Shown here piece after piece: positions 55,981 through 64,000 of a stretch of 64,000 nucleotides of DNA. Positions within the stretch are counted from its first letter, which is position 1; the number at the start of each line of letters is the position of its first letter. The stretch spans positions 57,699 through 121,698 of the forward strand of contig QCMD01000003.1 of the NCBI GenBank assembly GCA_003214055.1, read 5' to 3'. A program made the translations under genes and the position numbers. Below the pieces are notes generated by a model that was not told the origin of the DNA, did no database searches, and was given only the letters and a program-made list of their open reading frames with translations. Origin of the DNA: Prochlorococcus sp. AG-418-K17 (GTDB lineage Bacteria; Cyanobacteriota; Cyanobacteriia; PCC-6307; Cyanobiaceae).

Positions 55981-56988
55981 ATGAGTTTTTTAGAAAAAAA
56001 CTACAAAATTTTTGTTGCAGGACATAAAGGAATGGTTGGTTCATCTATTTGCAGATTACTAATAAAAAATGGATACACAAAAAAAAATAATCGACTATTA
56101 ACTGTTTCCAGAGAAATCTTAGATCTGAAAGACTCAAAAAAAGTTAATTCCTGGTTTAAAGAAAATAAACCTGATATTGTTATCTCTGCAGCTGCAAAAG
56201 TAGGCGGTATTCTTGCAAATAATAATAAACCAGTCGATTTTTTATTAGAAAATTTAAAAATCCAAAATAACTTAATTGAAGCATCTTACATACAAGATGT
56301 TAAAAGATTCTTATTTCTTGGCAGTAGTTGCATTTACCCTAAATTTGCGGATCAACCTATCAAAGAAGATTATTTATTAAATAGTGATTTAGAAAAAACT
56401 AATCAATGGTATGCAATCGCTAAGATTGCTGGTTTGAAATTGTGCGAAGCTTTTAATAAACAATTTGATTTTGATGCAATTTCCTTAATGCCTACAAATA
56501 TGTATGGTCCAAATGATAACTACAATTTTGATAGCAGTCACGTAATGGCTTCTTTTATAAGGAAGTTTTATGAGGCTAAAAAATATGGATTAAAAGAGGT
56601 CATTTGTTGGGGTTCAGGTAAACCTTTAAGAGAATTTCTTTATGTAGATGATTTCGCTGAAGCCTGCTTTCATGCATTAAGTTATTGGTCTCCAACGAGT
56701 AAGAATGCTCCTTTGGATGAGAATGGGGATCCTCTTAGGTGGTTAAATATTGGTAGTGATTTTGAAATTTCAATTAAAGATTTAGCAAAAAAAATATCCG
56801 AAATAATAGAATATAAAGGTAAAATTTCTTGGGAAACATCAAAACCTGATGGGACTTTTAGAAAAAAACTATGCACTAAAAAAATTAATAATCTTGGTTG
56901 GCATGCCAAAACAAATCTTGATATGGGAATATCCAAAACTTTAAAGAGCTTTGAAAAAGAAATGAATTCAAAGATAGTCAGAATTTAA
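55981..56988 (+). CDS. fcl: GDP-L-fucose synthase
   Basis: Epimerase-reductase converting GDP-4-keto-6-deoxymannose to GDP-L-fucose, 335 residues. GHKGMVGSSICRLL nucleotide loop, LGSSCIYPKFADQPIKEDYLL, catalytic YAIAKIAGLKLCEA (YxxxK), MPTNMYGPNDNYNFDSSHVM and GSGKPLREFLYVDD are all typical. Four bases after gmd, so the pair is one unit providing GDP-fucose to surface glycans. Confidence 0.97.
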   Translation: MSFLEKNYKIFVAGHKGMVGSSICRLLIKNGYTKKNNRLLTVSREILDLKDSKKVNSWFKENKPDIVISAAAKVGGILANNNKPVDFLLENLKIQNNLIEASYIQDVKRFLFLGSSCIYPKFADQPIKEDYLLNSDLEKTNQWYAIAKIAGLKLCEAFNKQFDFDAISLMPTNMYGPNDNYNFDSSHVMASFIRKFYEAKKYGLKEVICWGSGKPLREFLYVDDFAEACFHALSYWSPTSKNAPLDENGDPLRWLNIGSDFEISIKDLAKKISEIIEYKGKISWETSKPDGTFRKKLCTKKINNLGWHAKTNLDMGISKTLKSFEKEMNSKIVRI

Positions 56989-57146
56989 AAAAAACATAAG
57001 GATTCTTATTATTTAAAGTTTTTTAATTCATCTAGACAAACTCCAAACTTTCCAAATTTATATTTAAAACATTTCACATTTAATAAATTTAAAAGTATCT
57101 AGCAAATGATAAAATTGAAGAGATTGAAAGTTAGCATCAATTAGAT

Positions 57147-57220
<74 letters not shown>

Positions 57221-57308
57221 TTAAAGAAAATTTAATTCATTTTAAAACCAGGTGAAATTATTAAAGATCAAAATGAAATTTGAAGAATAATTTTCTTAAT
57301 ATATTTAA

Positions 57309-58610
57309 ATGAAAATAAGTATTTATAATTTTTCATCTAAAAATTTAGGATTAATCTTTTTTGATCTTGGTATAGTACTTTTATTATCTTTGCCGATATT
57401 ATCTGGTTTCTTTTTTCTCTCTTCATCCATAATCTCTCTTTACAAAAATAAATTAACCTACTTTAAAAATATTTGGAATAAATATTTTTTTTCTGCTGGT
57501 ATTTTTATAATATTTTCTTCTTTCCTTTTATCGTTTAGAAATAAAGAAGAAATTATTAGTAATATAGATCCCTATAATTATTGGATTGCATTATTCAATT
57601 GGATTCCTTACTTCTTTTGTTTTTGGGCACTTAAACCTTATGTTAAAAATATAAGTCAAAGAAGAAGAATTTCACTTTTAATAATAATCGGCGCAATTCC
57701 ATTAATAATAACTGGAATGGGACAATATTTTTTTAATTGGCATGGGCCAATAATCTTATTTAATGGATTATTAACATGGTTTCAAAGACCAATTCATCCA
57801 ACTGGAGGCTTAACAGGTCTTTTCAATAATGAAAATTATGCTGGTTTATGGCTGCTTATTGTTTGGCCTATGTGTCTTGCTTGTCTAAAAGATAAATATT
57901 TATCAAAAAAAAATAAAATTATATTTTCTTTAATCTCTATTTTTATTTTTATATCTGCACTTCTTACTAGATCCAAAATGGCTAGGATTGAATTAATAAT
58001 TTCATATATATTTACCTTTCTAAATGATAAAATTATACTAATTTTTCCATTTTTAGTAACTTTTTTAGTATTAGTTTTTTTCAGATTTACTCCTTTCTTA
58101 AGTAATCAATTAAGTACAGTATCAACAATATTTGCGAGTATAAATATTTTTAAAACTCAAGAAATTATAACTACTTTTACTTCTTCAGCGAGGTTTGAAA
58201 TATGGTTAATTGCAATAAAGGCTATTTTTAGAAAACCATTATTTGGATGGGGGGCAACAAGTTTTCCGCTAATTTATAACGCAACTCGTGATGATGTTTT
58301 TGTTGCGCATAGTCACAACATATTTCTTGAGACTGCTTTAAATCATGGTTTAATAGTTTCAATTTTGTTAGCTATTCCAATTATGAGTATATTGTTTTCT
58401 TCCTTCAAATTTATATTTTTCAGACGTAAATCTAAAGATTCTGCGAAACTTAACTTTGAAAGAGCTTGGTGGATAGCATGTTTTACTATTCTCTTTTCGC
58501 ACCTAGTTGATATCCAATATTATGACTTTAGAGTTAGCATGATTTTCTGGATTTTACTTGCTGGATTAACATGCTCAATAGAAGAATCAAAAAACAAAAA
58601 GTTTATTTAG
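57309..58610 (+). CDS. O-antigen ligase/polymerase-like membrane protein
   Basis: 433 residues, about ten to eleven helices, Wzy/WaaL (O-antigen ligase) family. The diagnostic loop is GLTGLFNNENYAGLWLLIVWP, and the later FGWGATSFPLIYNATRDDVFVAHSHNIFLETALNHGLIVS gives the HSHN motif of the family. It probably ligates or polymerises a lipid-linked glycan at the periplasmic face. Extremely A/T-rich even for this genome. First gene after tRNA-Arg. Confidence 0.88.
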   Translation: MKISIYNFSSKNLGLIFFDLGIVLLLSLPILSGFFFLSSSIISLYKNKLTYFKNIWNKYFFSAGIFIIFSSFLLSFRNKEEIISNIDPYNYWIALFNWIPYFFCFWALKPYVKNISQRRRISLLIIIGAIPLIITGMGQYFFNWHGPIILFNGLLTWFQRPIHPTGGLTGLFNNENYAGLWLLIVWPMCLACLKDKYLSKKNKIIFSLISIFIFISALLTRSKMARIELIISYIFTFLNDKIILIFPFLVTFLVLVFFRFTPFLSNQLSTVSTIFASINIFKTQEIITTFTSSARFEIWLIAIKAIFRKPLFGWGATSFPLIYNATRDDVFVAHSHNIFLETALNHGLIVSILLAIPIMSILFSSFKFIFFRRKSKDSAKLNFERAWWIACFTILFSHLVDIQYYDFRVSMIFWILLAGLTCSIEESKNKKFI

Positions 58611-58641
58611 AAATTTTTCAAAATATTTTTTTAATTTATTT

Positions 58642-60057
58642 TTACTCAATAATTGTGCCATCCCCAATCATCCATAAATTAATTCCAGAATTTCTTACAT
58701 TCTTTTTATTAACAATCCCTCTCGCATCAAAAACCCAAGGCGGAGACCTCATTATTTTAGATAAATTAGACCAATTTAAGTTTTTATATTCATCCCATTC
58801 AGTAAGAATAACTATAGCGTCAGCATCTTGAGAAGCTTCATATATATCATCGCAAAAACTAATTTTTAATTCCGAAAATTTCAACGAAGTATAGTTACTT
58901 ATATAATTATTCATTTCTTCTTTTATTTGCTTATCATTAACTTTTGGATCTAAAAATACTAATGATGCAGATTCACTTAATAAATCAGTTGCAATGTGAA
59001 TTGCAGCTGATTCCCTGGTATCGTTTGTGTTTGCCTTAAAGGCAAAGCCTAAAATAACAATTTTTTTTTCAGATAGATTTCCAAACAATTTTTCTACAAT
59101 AATTTTATAAATCCTTTTTCGCTGCCAATTATTCATCTCAACAACCTTTTCCCAATATTCCGCTACTTCATTTAAGTTAAATTGTTTACATAAATAAACT
59201 AAATTAAGAATATCTTTTTTAAAACAACTTCCTCCAAATCCAGGCCCAGTTTTTAAAAATTTGTCCCCAATTCTTGAATCTAAACCAATTGCTAATGAAA
59301 CTTCTTGAATATCAGCTCCAGTATGTTCACATATTGCAGAAATTGAATTAATAGAACTAATTCTTTGTGCCAAAAAAGCATTAGAGGTTAGCTTTGAAAG
59401 CTCGCTGCTCCATAAATTTGTACAAACTATTTTTTCTTCAGGAATCCAGTTTAAATAGAGTTTCTTTAAAGTTTCAATAGCAGCCAAATCTTCTCCTCCT
59501 ATCAGAATCCTATCAGGATTGGTTAGATCTTCAATAGCAGTCCCCTCAGCTAAAAACTCTGGGTTTGATAAAACTGAAAAAGTTTTTTTGCTATCAATGC
59601 TTTCATTTTTTAATGCAAAGGATAAGATATCCTTGATAACTTTTGCAGTTCTTACAGGCAAAGTGCTTTTTTCAACAACTATAGTATGACCTTTCGCATT
59701 TTCAGCTATGGTTCTAGAAGATGACTCAACCCATTTCAGATCACTTGCCTGCCCAGCACCTATTCCAGTTGTCTTTATAGGAGTATTCACGGAAATAAAA
59801 ATCATATCTGCCTCACTAATACAACTAGTTATTTCTGTACTAAAAAAAAGATTTTTATTCCTTTGTTTATTTATTAGATCCTTTAAACCAGGTTCATAAA
59901 CAGGAAGCTCATCTAAATTATTATTATTCCACTTTTCAATTTTTTCTTTATTAATATCAACTACGTTAAATTCTAAGTTTGGGCATTTATTAGCTAGTAC
60001 AGCCATTGTTGGACCACCAACAAAGCCTGCACCGATACAGCAAATTTTATTTATCAT
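58642..60057 (-). CDS. ugd: UDP-glucose 6-dehydrogenase (eukaryote-like form)
   Basis: Oxidises UDP-glucose to UDP-glucuronate with two NAD+. N-terminal KICCIGAGFVGGPTMAVLANKCP, LPVYEPGLKDLI, FISVNTPIKTTG, VVEKSTLPVRTA and the catalytic Cys in GPGFGGSCFKKDI are present. 471 residues and the GGPTMAV-type N-terminus resemble animal/plant UGDH more than the shorter bacterial form. Its product feeds the UXS-like decarboxylase 60 bases upstream on the same strand. Confidence 0.95.
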   Translation of the reverse strand: MINKICCIGAGFVGGPTMAVLANKCPNLEFNVVDINKEKIEKWNNNNLDELPVYEPGLKDLINKQRNKNLFFSTEITSCISEADMIFISVNTPIKTTGIGAGQASDLKWVESSSRTIAENAKGHTIVVEKSTLPVRTAKVIKDILSFALKNESIDSKKTFSVLSNPEFLAEGTAIEDLTNPDRILIGGEDLAAIETLKKLYLNWIPEEKIVCTNLWSSELSKLTSNAFLAQRISSINSISAICEHTGADIQEVSLAIGLDSRIGDKFLKTGPGFGGSCFKKDILNLVYLCKQFNLNEVAEYWEKVVEMNNWQRKRIYKIIVEKLFGNLSEKKIVILGFAFKANTNDTRESAAIHIATDLLSESASLVFLDPKVNDKQIKEEMNNYISNYTSLKFSELKISFCDDIYEASQDADAIVILTEWDEYKNLNWSNLSKIMRSPPWVFDARGIVNKKNVRNSGINLWMIGDGTIIE

Positions 60058-60117
60058 TTAAAAAAAATCATTACTTTTATTTGATGGATTCTTATTATAT
60101 TACCATTTATTCAAAAT

Positions 60118-61056
60118 TTATTTATTCAAAATTTTAGTAATTAATATATCTAAGCCTTCTTCTAAAGTTACTTCTGGCTTCCATTTAAGATAATTTATCG
60201 CTTTTTGAATTGATGGTTTTCTATGCATTGGATCTCCTAATAATTTTTTACTGATAATAGTGTTAAATGGTTTTTCTAATTTTTTACTTATTAAAAAAGC
60301 TAGTTCTCTTATTGATATTTCTCTATCAGATCCTATATTGATTGGATAATAGTAATCTGAATCCATTAAAGAAATTAAGGCTTTAACCATATCAGTTACA
60401 TAACAAAAACATCTAGTTTGACTTCCATCACCATATATTTCTAAAGGTTTATCATTAAAAATTTGATTCAAAAAATTAGGAATCACCCTGCCATCATTTG
60501 GTAAGAGTCTTGGACCATAGGTATTGAAAATTCTTGCTATTCTGATATCAACATTATGAAAATCTTTATAATTAAAAAATAATGTTTCTGAAATTCGTTT
60601 TCCTTCTGAATAACATGCTCTCTTTGAAAAACAATTAACATTCCCACTATTTTCTTCATAAATTAATGACGAATCACAATCACCATATATTTCACTACTA
60701 CTAGTTAATAAAATACGAGCATTACATTTTCTAGCTAATTCGAGCATATTATAACTTCCTATAAAACAGGACTTGGTTGTTGATATTGGATCAAGCAAAT
60801 ATTGCTTTGGAGAAGCTAAACTTGCTAAGTGCCATATCCTATCAACATTTTTATAATATTTATTACATATATCAAAGTCTTCATAGTGAAAATTTTCATT
60901 GCCCAACCATTTACTAATATTTTTTAAAGTACCATTTGAAAAATTATCTAAACATATAACTTTTTCTCCAGAAAGCATTAAGGAATCTATTAAATGCGAA
61001 CCAATAAAACCTGCTCCGCCACTCACCAAATTTACTCTTAATCTCTCTTTAATCAA
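60118..61056 (-). CDS. UDP-glucuronate decarboxylase-like (UXS) epimerase
   Basis: Extended short-chain dehydrogenase, 312 residues. VSGGAGFIGSHLIDSL nucleotide loop; LASLASPKQYLLDPISTTKSCFIGSYNML; catalytic region TSSSEIYGD and ACYSEGKRISET (YxxxK); then RIARIFNTYGPRLLPNDGRVIPNFL and YGDGSQTRCFCYVTDMV. These match UXS, which makes UDP-xylose. A substrate other than UDP-glucuronate cannot be excluded, but the adjacent ugd supports it. Confidence 0.88.
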   Translation of the reverse strand: MIKERLRVNLVSGGAGFIGSHLIDSLMLSGEKVICLDNFSNGTLKNISKWLGNENFHYEDFDICNKYYKNVDRIWHLASLASPKQYLLDPISTTKSCFIGSYNMLELARKCNARILLTSSSEIYGDCDSSLIYEENSGNVNCFSKRACYSEGKRISETLFFNYKDFHNVDIRIARIFNTYGPRLLPNDGRVIPNFLNQIFNDKPLEIYGDGSQTRCFCYVTDMVKALISLMDSDYYYPINIGSDREISIRELAFLISKKLEKPFNTIISKKLLGDPMHRKPSIQKAINYLKWKPEVTLEEGLDILITKILNK

Positions 61057-61110
61057 TTTTCTAGATAATTTTAATTTTTAGTATCTCATATTTATAAAAT
61101 CAAGAAAATT

Positions 61111-62217
61111 TTATTTAAGAAAATCATCAATTATTTTTTTTATTTTTTTGCAAGAATTTCCATCCCCAAAAGGATTTCTAGATTTAGACATTTTATTATA
61201 AATAAACTCGCTATTCAAAATTTTATTTGTTTCATACACAATTTTTTCATAACTATTACCTATCAACTTTGATACACCCGCTTCTAATCCTTCTGATCTC
61301 TCCGATGTATTTCTTAATACAAGAACCGGTTTATCTAAAGCTGGAGCTTCTTCTTGCAAACCTCCTGAATCAGTAAGAATTAAATGGCAAGAATTAAGTG
61401 CAGAAACAAAATTTAAATAGTCTAAAGATTTAATCAAAAATATTCTTGGATGATTTTCTAGAATTCTCTTAATTGGTTTAGAAACATTTTTATTTGGATG
61501 TAAAGGGAATAAGAGAAATATATCTTTATTTTCTTCAATAATACTCATCAAAGCATTAGCAATTTCTGAAAGTTTTTCACCCCAATTTTCTCTTCTATGA
61601 ACAGTTGCAATTATAAACTTCTTACCTCTCAAATCAACATTATCAAAATCAAAAACTTGTTTTTTACTTACAATAAATTTTAAAGAATCTATAACTGTAT
61701 TACCAGTTATATAAACTTTGCTATTTATTCCTGATTTATTTAGTTCTATAGATGCTTTTTTAGTGGGGGCAAAATGCAGATTTGCTATTTGAGAAATTAA
61801 TCTTCTATTTCCCTCCTCAGGGAAAGGTTCATATAAGCTATTTGTTCTAAGGCCAGCCTCAACATGTCCTACTGGTATTTGATTATAGTAGGCAGCTAAT
61901 GCACCAGCAAAAGCTGAAGTAGTATCTCCTTGGACAATAACCAAGTCTGGTATTGATTCGCAAAATTCTCTATCAAGATTATTTAAAATTTTAGAAAAAG
62001 ATTTTGATAAATTTGCACTTCCTGGTTTAGAAGGAAAAATCAGATCATATTTAATTTGAAAAATATCCATTACGCTATAAACTAACTCTTCATGTTGACC
62101 TGTAAGAATTACTTTAATCTTGAATTTCTTATCATTTTTTAGAAGATTTATTAAACAGGCTAGTTTTATAGCTTCCGGTCGGGTGCCAATTACAAAAGAA
62201 ATCAATTTAACTTTCAT
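61111..62217 (-). CDS. wecB: UDP-N-acetylglucosamine 2-epimerase
   Basis: Non-hydrolysing epimerase giving UDP-ManNAc, 368 residues, GT-B fold. IGTRPEAIKLACL near the start, LTGQHEELV, VQGDTTSAFAGALAAYY, VGHVEAGLRTNSLYEPFPEEGNRR, TVHRRENWG, and TDSGGLQEEAPALDKPVLVLRNTSERSEG in the C-terminal domain are diagnostic. Between the UXS-like and WbpM-like genes on the same strand. Confidence 0.95.
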   Translation of the reverse strand: MKVKLISFVIGTRPEAIKLACLINLLKNDKKFKIKVILTGQHEELVYSVMDIFQIKYDLIFPSKPGSANLSKSFSKILNNLDREFCESIPDLVIVQGDTTSAFAGALAAYYNQIPVGHVEAGLRTNSLYEPFPEEGNRRLISQIANLHFAPTKKASIELNKSGINSKVYITGNTVIDSLKFIVSKKQVFDFDNVDLRGKKFIIATVHRRENWGEKLSEIANALMSIIEENKDIFLLFPLHPNKNVSKPIKRILENHPRIFLIKSLDYLNFVSALNSCHLILTDSGGLQEEAPALDKPVLVLRNTSERSEGLEAGVSKLIGNSYEKIVYETNKILNSEFIYNKMSKSRNPFGDGNSCKKIKKIIDDFLK

Positions 62218-62265
62218 TTATATTATTAATTTAAATTAAATTTAATATTAACACCTCTATTTAAT

Positions 62266-64000
62266 TCAAAAAGATTCTTTTGATTTCTTATATTTCTTAC
62301 TCTTCCACTCAGAAACTAGTTCACTAAGTATTTCTAGAGATCCTTTTTCATCAATTTGATTACATCTATTACTCAATTCATCAACTTTTTCTAAGATCAT
62401 TTTGGGATCAGGTAATTTTTCTTTAGCTTTATATATAAGAGGGTGCTTAGTAGGCAAAGAAGCTCCATCAACTAGTAATTCCTCGTATAGTTTCTCACCA
62501 GCTCTTAAGCCTGAATAAACTATCTCAATATCACCTGCAGGAAAATCTTTAGTTTTTATCTTCAACCCTTTTAGATTTATCATCTGTCTTGCAAGATCAT
62601 CTATTTTTTTCGGTTCACCCATATCAAGTAAAAAAATATCTCCACCATTAGAAAGGGATATAGTTTGTATCACTAACTGAGAGGCTTCCTCAATTGACAT
62701 AAAATATCTAACAACATTTTTATGAGTTATTGTTATTGGCCCTCCCTCCTCAATCTGTTTTTTAAAAAGTGGGACAACTGATCCTGAAGAATTAAGGACA
62801 TTACCAAATCTAACAATAGAAAAACAAGTATTTTTTTTATTTTTTATCTCCTGATTATTAATAGCATAAGATTGAAAAATTAATTCCGATAACCTTTTAG
62901 AAGCTCCCATTACATTAGTTGGTCTCACTGCTTTATCTGTAGAAATTAAAACTACGTTTTTAATTTGATTTTTTAAAGATGCTTCGCAGATTAATTTAGA
63001 TGCGATTGTATTATTCTTTATCCCTGAGATTGGATTATCTTCAACTAATGGAACATGCTTATATGCTGCAGCATGAAAAACAATATCTACATTTTCTTTT
63101 TTGAAAATTTGATCTAAGAATAATGGATTAGTAACATCTCCTAATATAATTTTTATATTATTATTTTGAGGGAATTTATTATATATTTTCTGTTGTATCT
63201 TATAAACATTAAATTCTGAATTATCTATTAACAATATTTTATTAGGATTTAAATTCATAGATTGAAAAAGCAGCTCTGAGCCAATTGATCCTGCCCCTCC
63301 CGTAATACATATTATTTTATTTTTTATAGATGATTCTAATAAATCTATATCTGGCAATACAGTATCCCTTTTTAAAAGATCTTCAATATTTATAGGTTTG
63401 AGAGCATTGATAGGTAATTTGCCAGATATTATTTCAGATATAGATGGCACTTGCATAATATTAATTTCTTGATTTTGTATATTATTAACAATTTCTTCTT
63501 TTCTTTTATTTATTAAAGACGGAATTGCTAAACATACCAAATCAAAATCTTTTTTTAGTTTCGAAAGATTTTTGGGATTATAGATTAATTTTCCATGAAG
63601 ACATCTTCCCCATAGTGTTGGATCATCATCAAAAAATCCTACTATCCTCCATTCTGAAGAATACCTTAAAGAGTTAGATAAAAGAGCTCCAGCCTCTCCT
63701 GCTCCATAAATAGCAATTTTTTTTACACTTTTTTGGTTCCAATAATCAATAAATATTTGAAGATCTCTTAAGATAATTCTTACAAAGGAAGTTGAGAAAT
63801 TTAAAATAATCCATAATAATATCCAGTTTTTAAACTTTAATAAAGTAAGTCCAAAAACCATCCCAAAACAAAATATAAAAAAAATTAAAAAAGTATTTCT
63901 CAGAAGTAAGAAATAGAATGCTCTGCTATTTAGATATTTACTTAAACCTCTATATTGACCAGTCAATAAAAATAAAGTAATTCCTATGATTAACATTGTT
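62266..64000 (-). CDS. WbpM/CapD-type UDP-sugar 4,6-dehydratase (5' end outside window)
   Basis: Long membrane-anchored nucleotide-sugar dehydratase. Two hydrophobic segments are seen, then a first Rossmann-like region IAIYGAGEAGALL, and the main SDR domain with ITGGAGSIGSELLFQS, HAAAYKHVPLVEDNP and STDKAVRPTNVMGASKR, where Met replaces the usual catalytic Tyr as in WbpM. The first visible ATG is at 63996, but this starts at the QYRGLSKY segment that normally follows two earlier helices, and no stop precedes it, so the gene probably continues past the window. C-terminus complete. Confidence 0.92.
   Translation of the reverse strand, partial: TMLIIGITLFLLTGQYRGLSKYLNSRAFYFLLLRNTFLIFFIFCFGMVFGLTLLKFKNWILLWIILNFSTSFVRIILRDLQIFIDYWNQKSVKKIAIYGAGEAGALLSNSLRYSSEWRIVGFFDDDPTLWGRCLHGKLIYNPKNLSKLKKDFDLVCLAIPSLINKRKEEIVNNIQNQEINIMQVPSISEIISGKLPINALKPINIEDLLKRDTVLPDIDLLESSIKNKIICITGGAGSIGSELLFQSMNLNPNKILLIDNSEFNVYKIQQKIYNKFPQNNNIKIILGDVTNPLFLDQIFKKENVDIVFHAAAYKHVPLVEDNPISGIKNNTIASKLICEASLKNQIKNVVLISTDKAVRPTNVMGASKRLSELIFQSYAINNQEIKNKKNTCFSIVRFGNVLNSSGSVVPLFKKQIEEGGPITITHKNVVRYFMSIEEASQLVIQTISLSNGGDIFLLDMGEPKKIDDLARQMINLKGLKIKTKDFPAGDIEIVYSGLRAGEKLYEELLVDGASLPTKHPLIYKAKEKLPDPKMILEKVDELSNRCNQIDEKGSLEILSELVSEWKSKKYKKSKESF

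Noticed and set aside
57005..57092. Short reverse frame (about 29 codons) before tRNA-Arg, reading ...KFGVCLDELKNF
   Set aside because: Looks slightly protein-like but is very short, has only a GTG start and no neighbour support. Possible gene remnant at most.
58571..58831. Forward frame overlapping the end of the O-antigen ligase-like gene and ugd
   Set aside because: Mostly antisense to the secure ugd gene.

Overview
The window is chromosomal DNA from a picocyanobacterium, almost certainly a high-light-adapted Prochlorococcus. The bases are strongly A/T-rich and genes are tightly packed on both strands. Photosynthesis genes are typically cyanobacterial (psbD/psbC overlap, petM, ycf4, ycf39). 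A Prochlorococcus-type chlorophyll-binding antenna (Pcb) is present, and no phycobilisome genes are seen. Transhydrogenase is split into three subunits. No rRNA, insertion sequence, prophage or CRISPR array was found.

Layout. 1-9.97 kb: polA (5' end outside the window), cysS, dxr, a 2Fe-2S thioredoxin-fold ferredoxin, a YheT-like hydrolase and pntB/pntA2/pntA1. 10-17 kb: small unknown proteins, an NTRC-type thioredoxin reductase, a divergent IF-1, ycf39, petM (32 codons), an alpha/beta hydrolase, ilvH, a cyclophilin lipoprotein and ycf4. 17.2-22.2 kb: psbD-psbC with a terminator, maf, cobQ and a ferredoxin. 22.2-33 kb: a membrane protein/methyltransferase pair, tRNA-Ser, the iron-uptake protein FutA, a PiuC-like dioxygenase, an OprB-type porin, glyQ, a MIF-like tautomerase, then a Pcb antenna downstream of flavodoxin. 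33-40.9 kb: a peroxiredoxin-like protein, SemiSWEET, an AEC permease, two glycosyltransferases, a DMT exporter, sppA and aroH. 41.5-52.4 kb: conserved housekeeping genes (rpmH, rnpA, PH-domain gene, yidC, ycf46, serS, rseP, rpsN, pnp, cysQ, rsmI). 53.2-64 kb: a surface-polysaccharide region (manC, gmd, fcl, tRNA-Arg, O-antigen ligase-like protein, ugd, UXS-like decarboxylase, wecB, and a WbpM-like dehydratase cut by the window end).

Working together. FutA, PiuC-like protein, flavodoxin and Pcb lie within about 9 kb and suggest an iron-limitation neighbourhood: uptake, an iron-free electron carrier and an IsiA-like antenna. psbD, psbC, ycf4, ycf39 and petM supply photosystem and cytochrome b6f subunits or assembly factors. 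The last 11 kb can make GDP-mannose, GDP-fucose, UDP-glucuronate, UDP-xylose and UDP-ManNAc precursors and polymerise or ligate a glycan. This is the most likely variable, phage-facing part of the window.

The most notable sequence-level observations are two genes that appear to lack a canonical start codon (cyclophilin lipoprotein, probable ATA; AEC permease, probable ATT), an 8-base Yfr1-complementary site over the porin ribosome-binding site, a LexA-box-like palindrome ahead of a small unknown gene, and two short genes (petM and a 56-codon gene) that are easy to miss.
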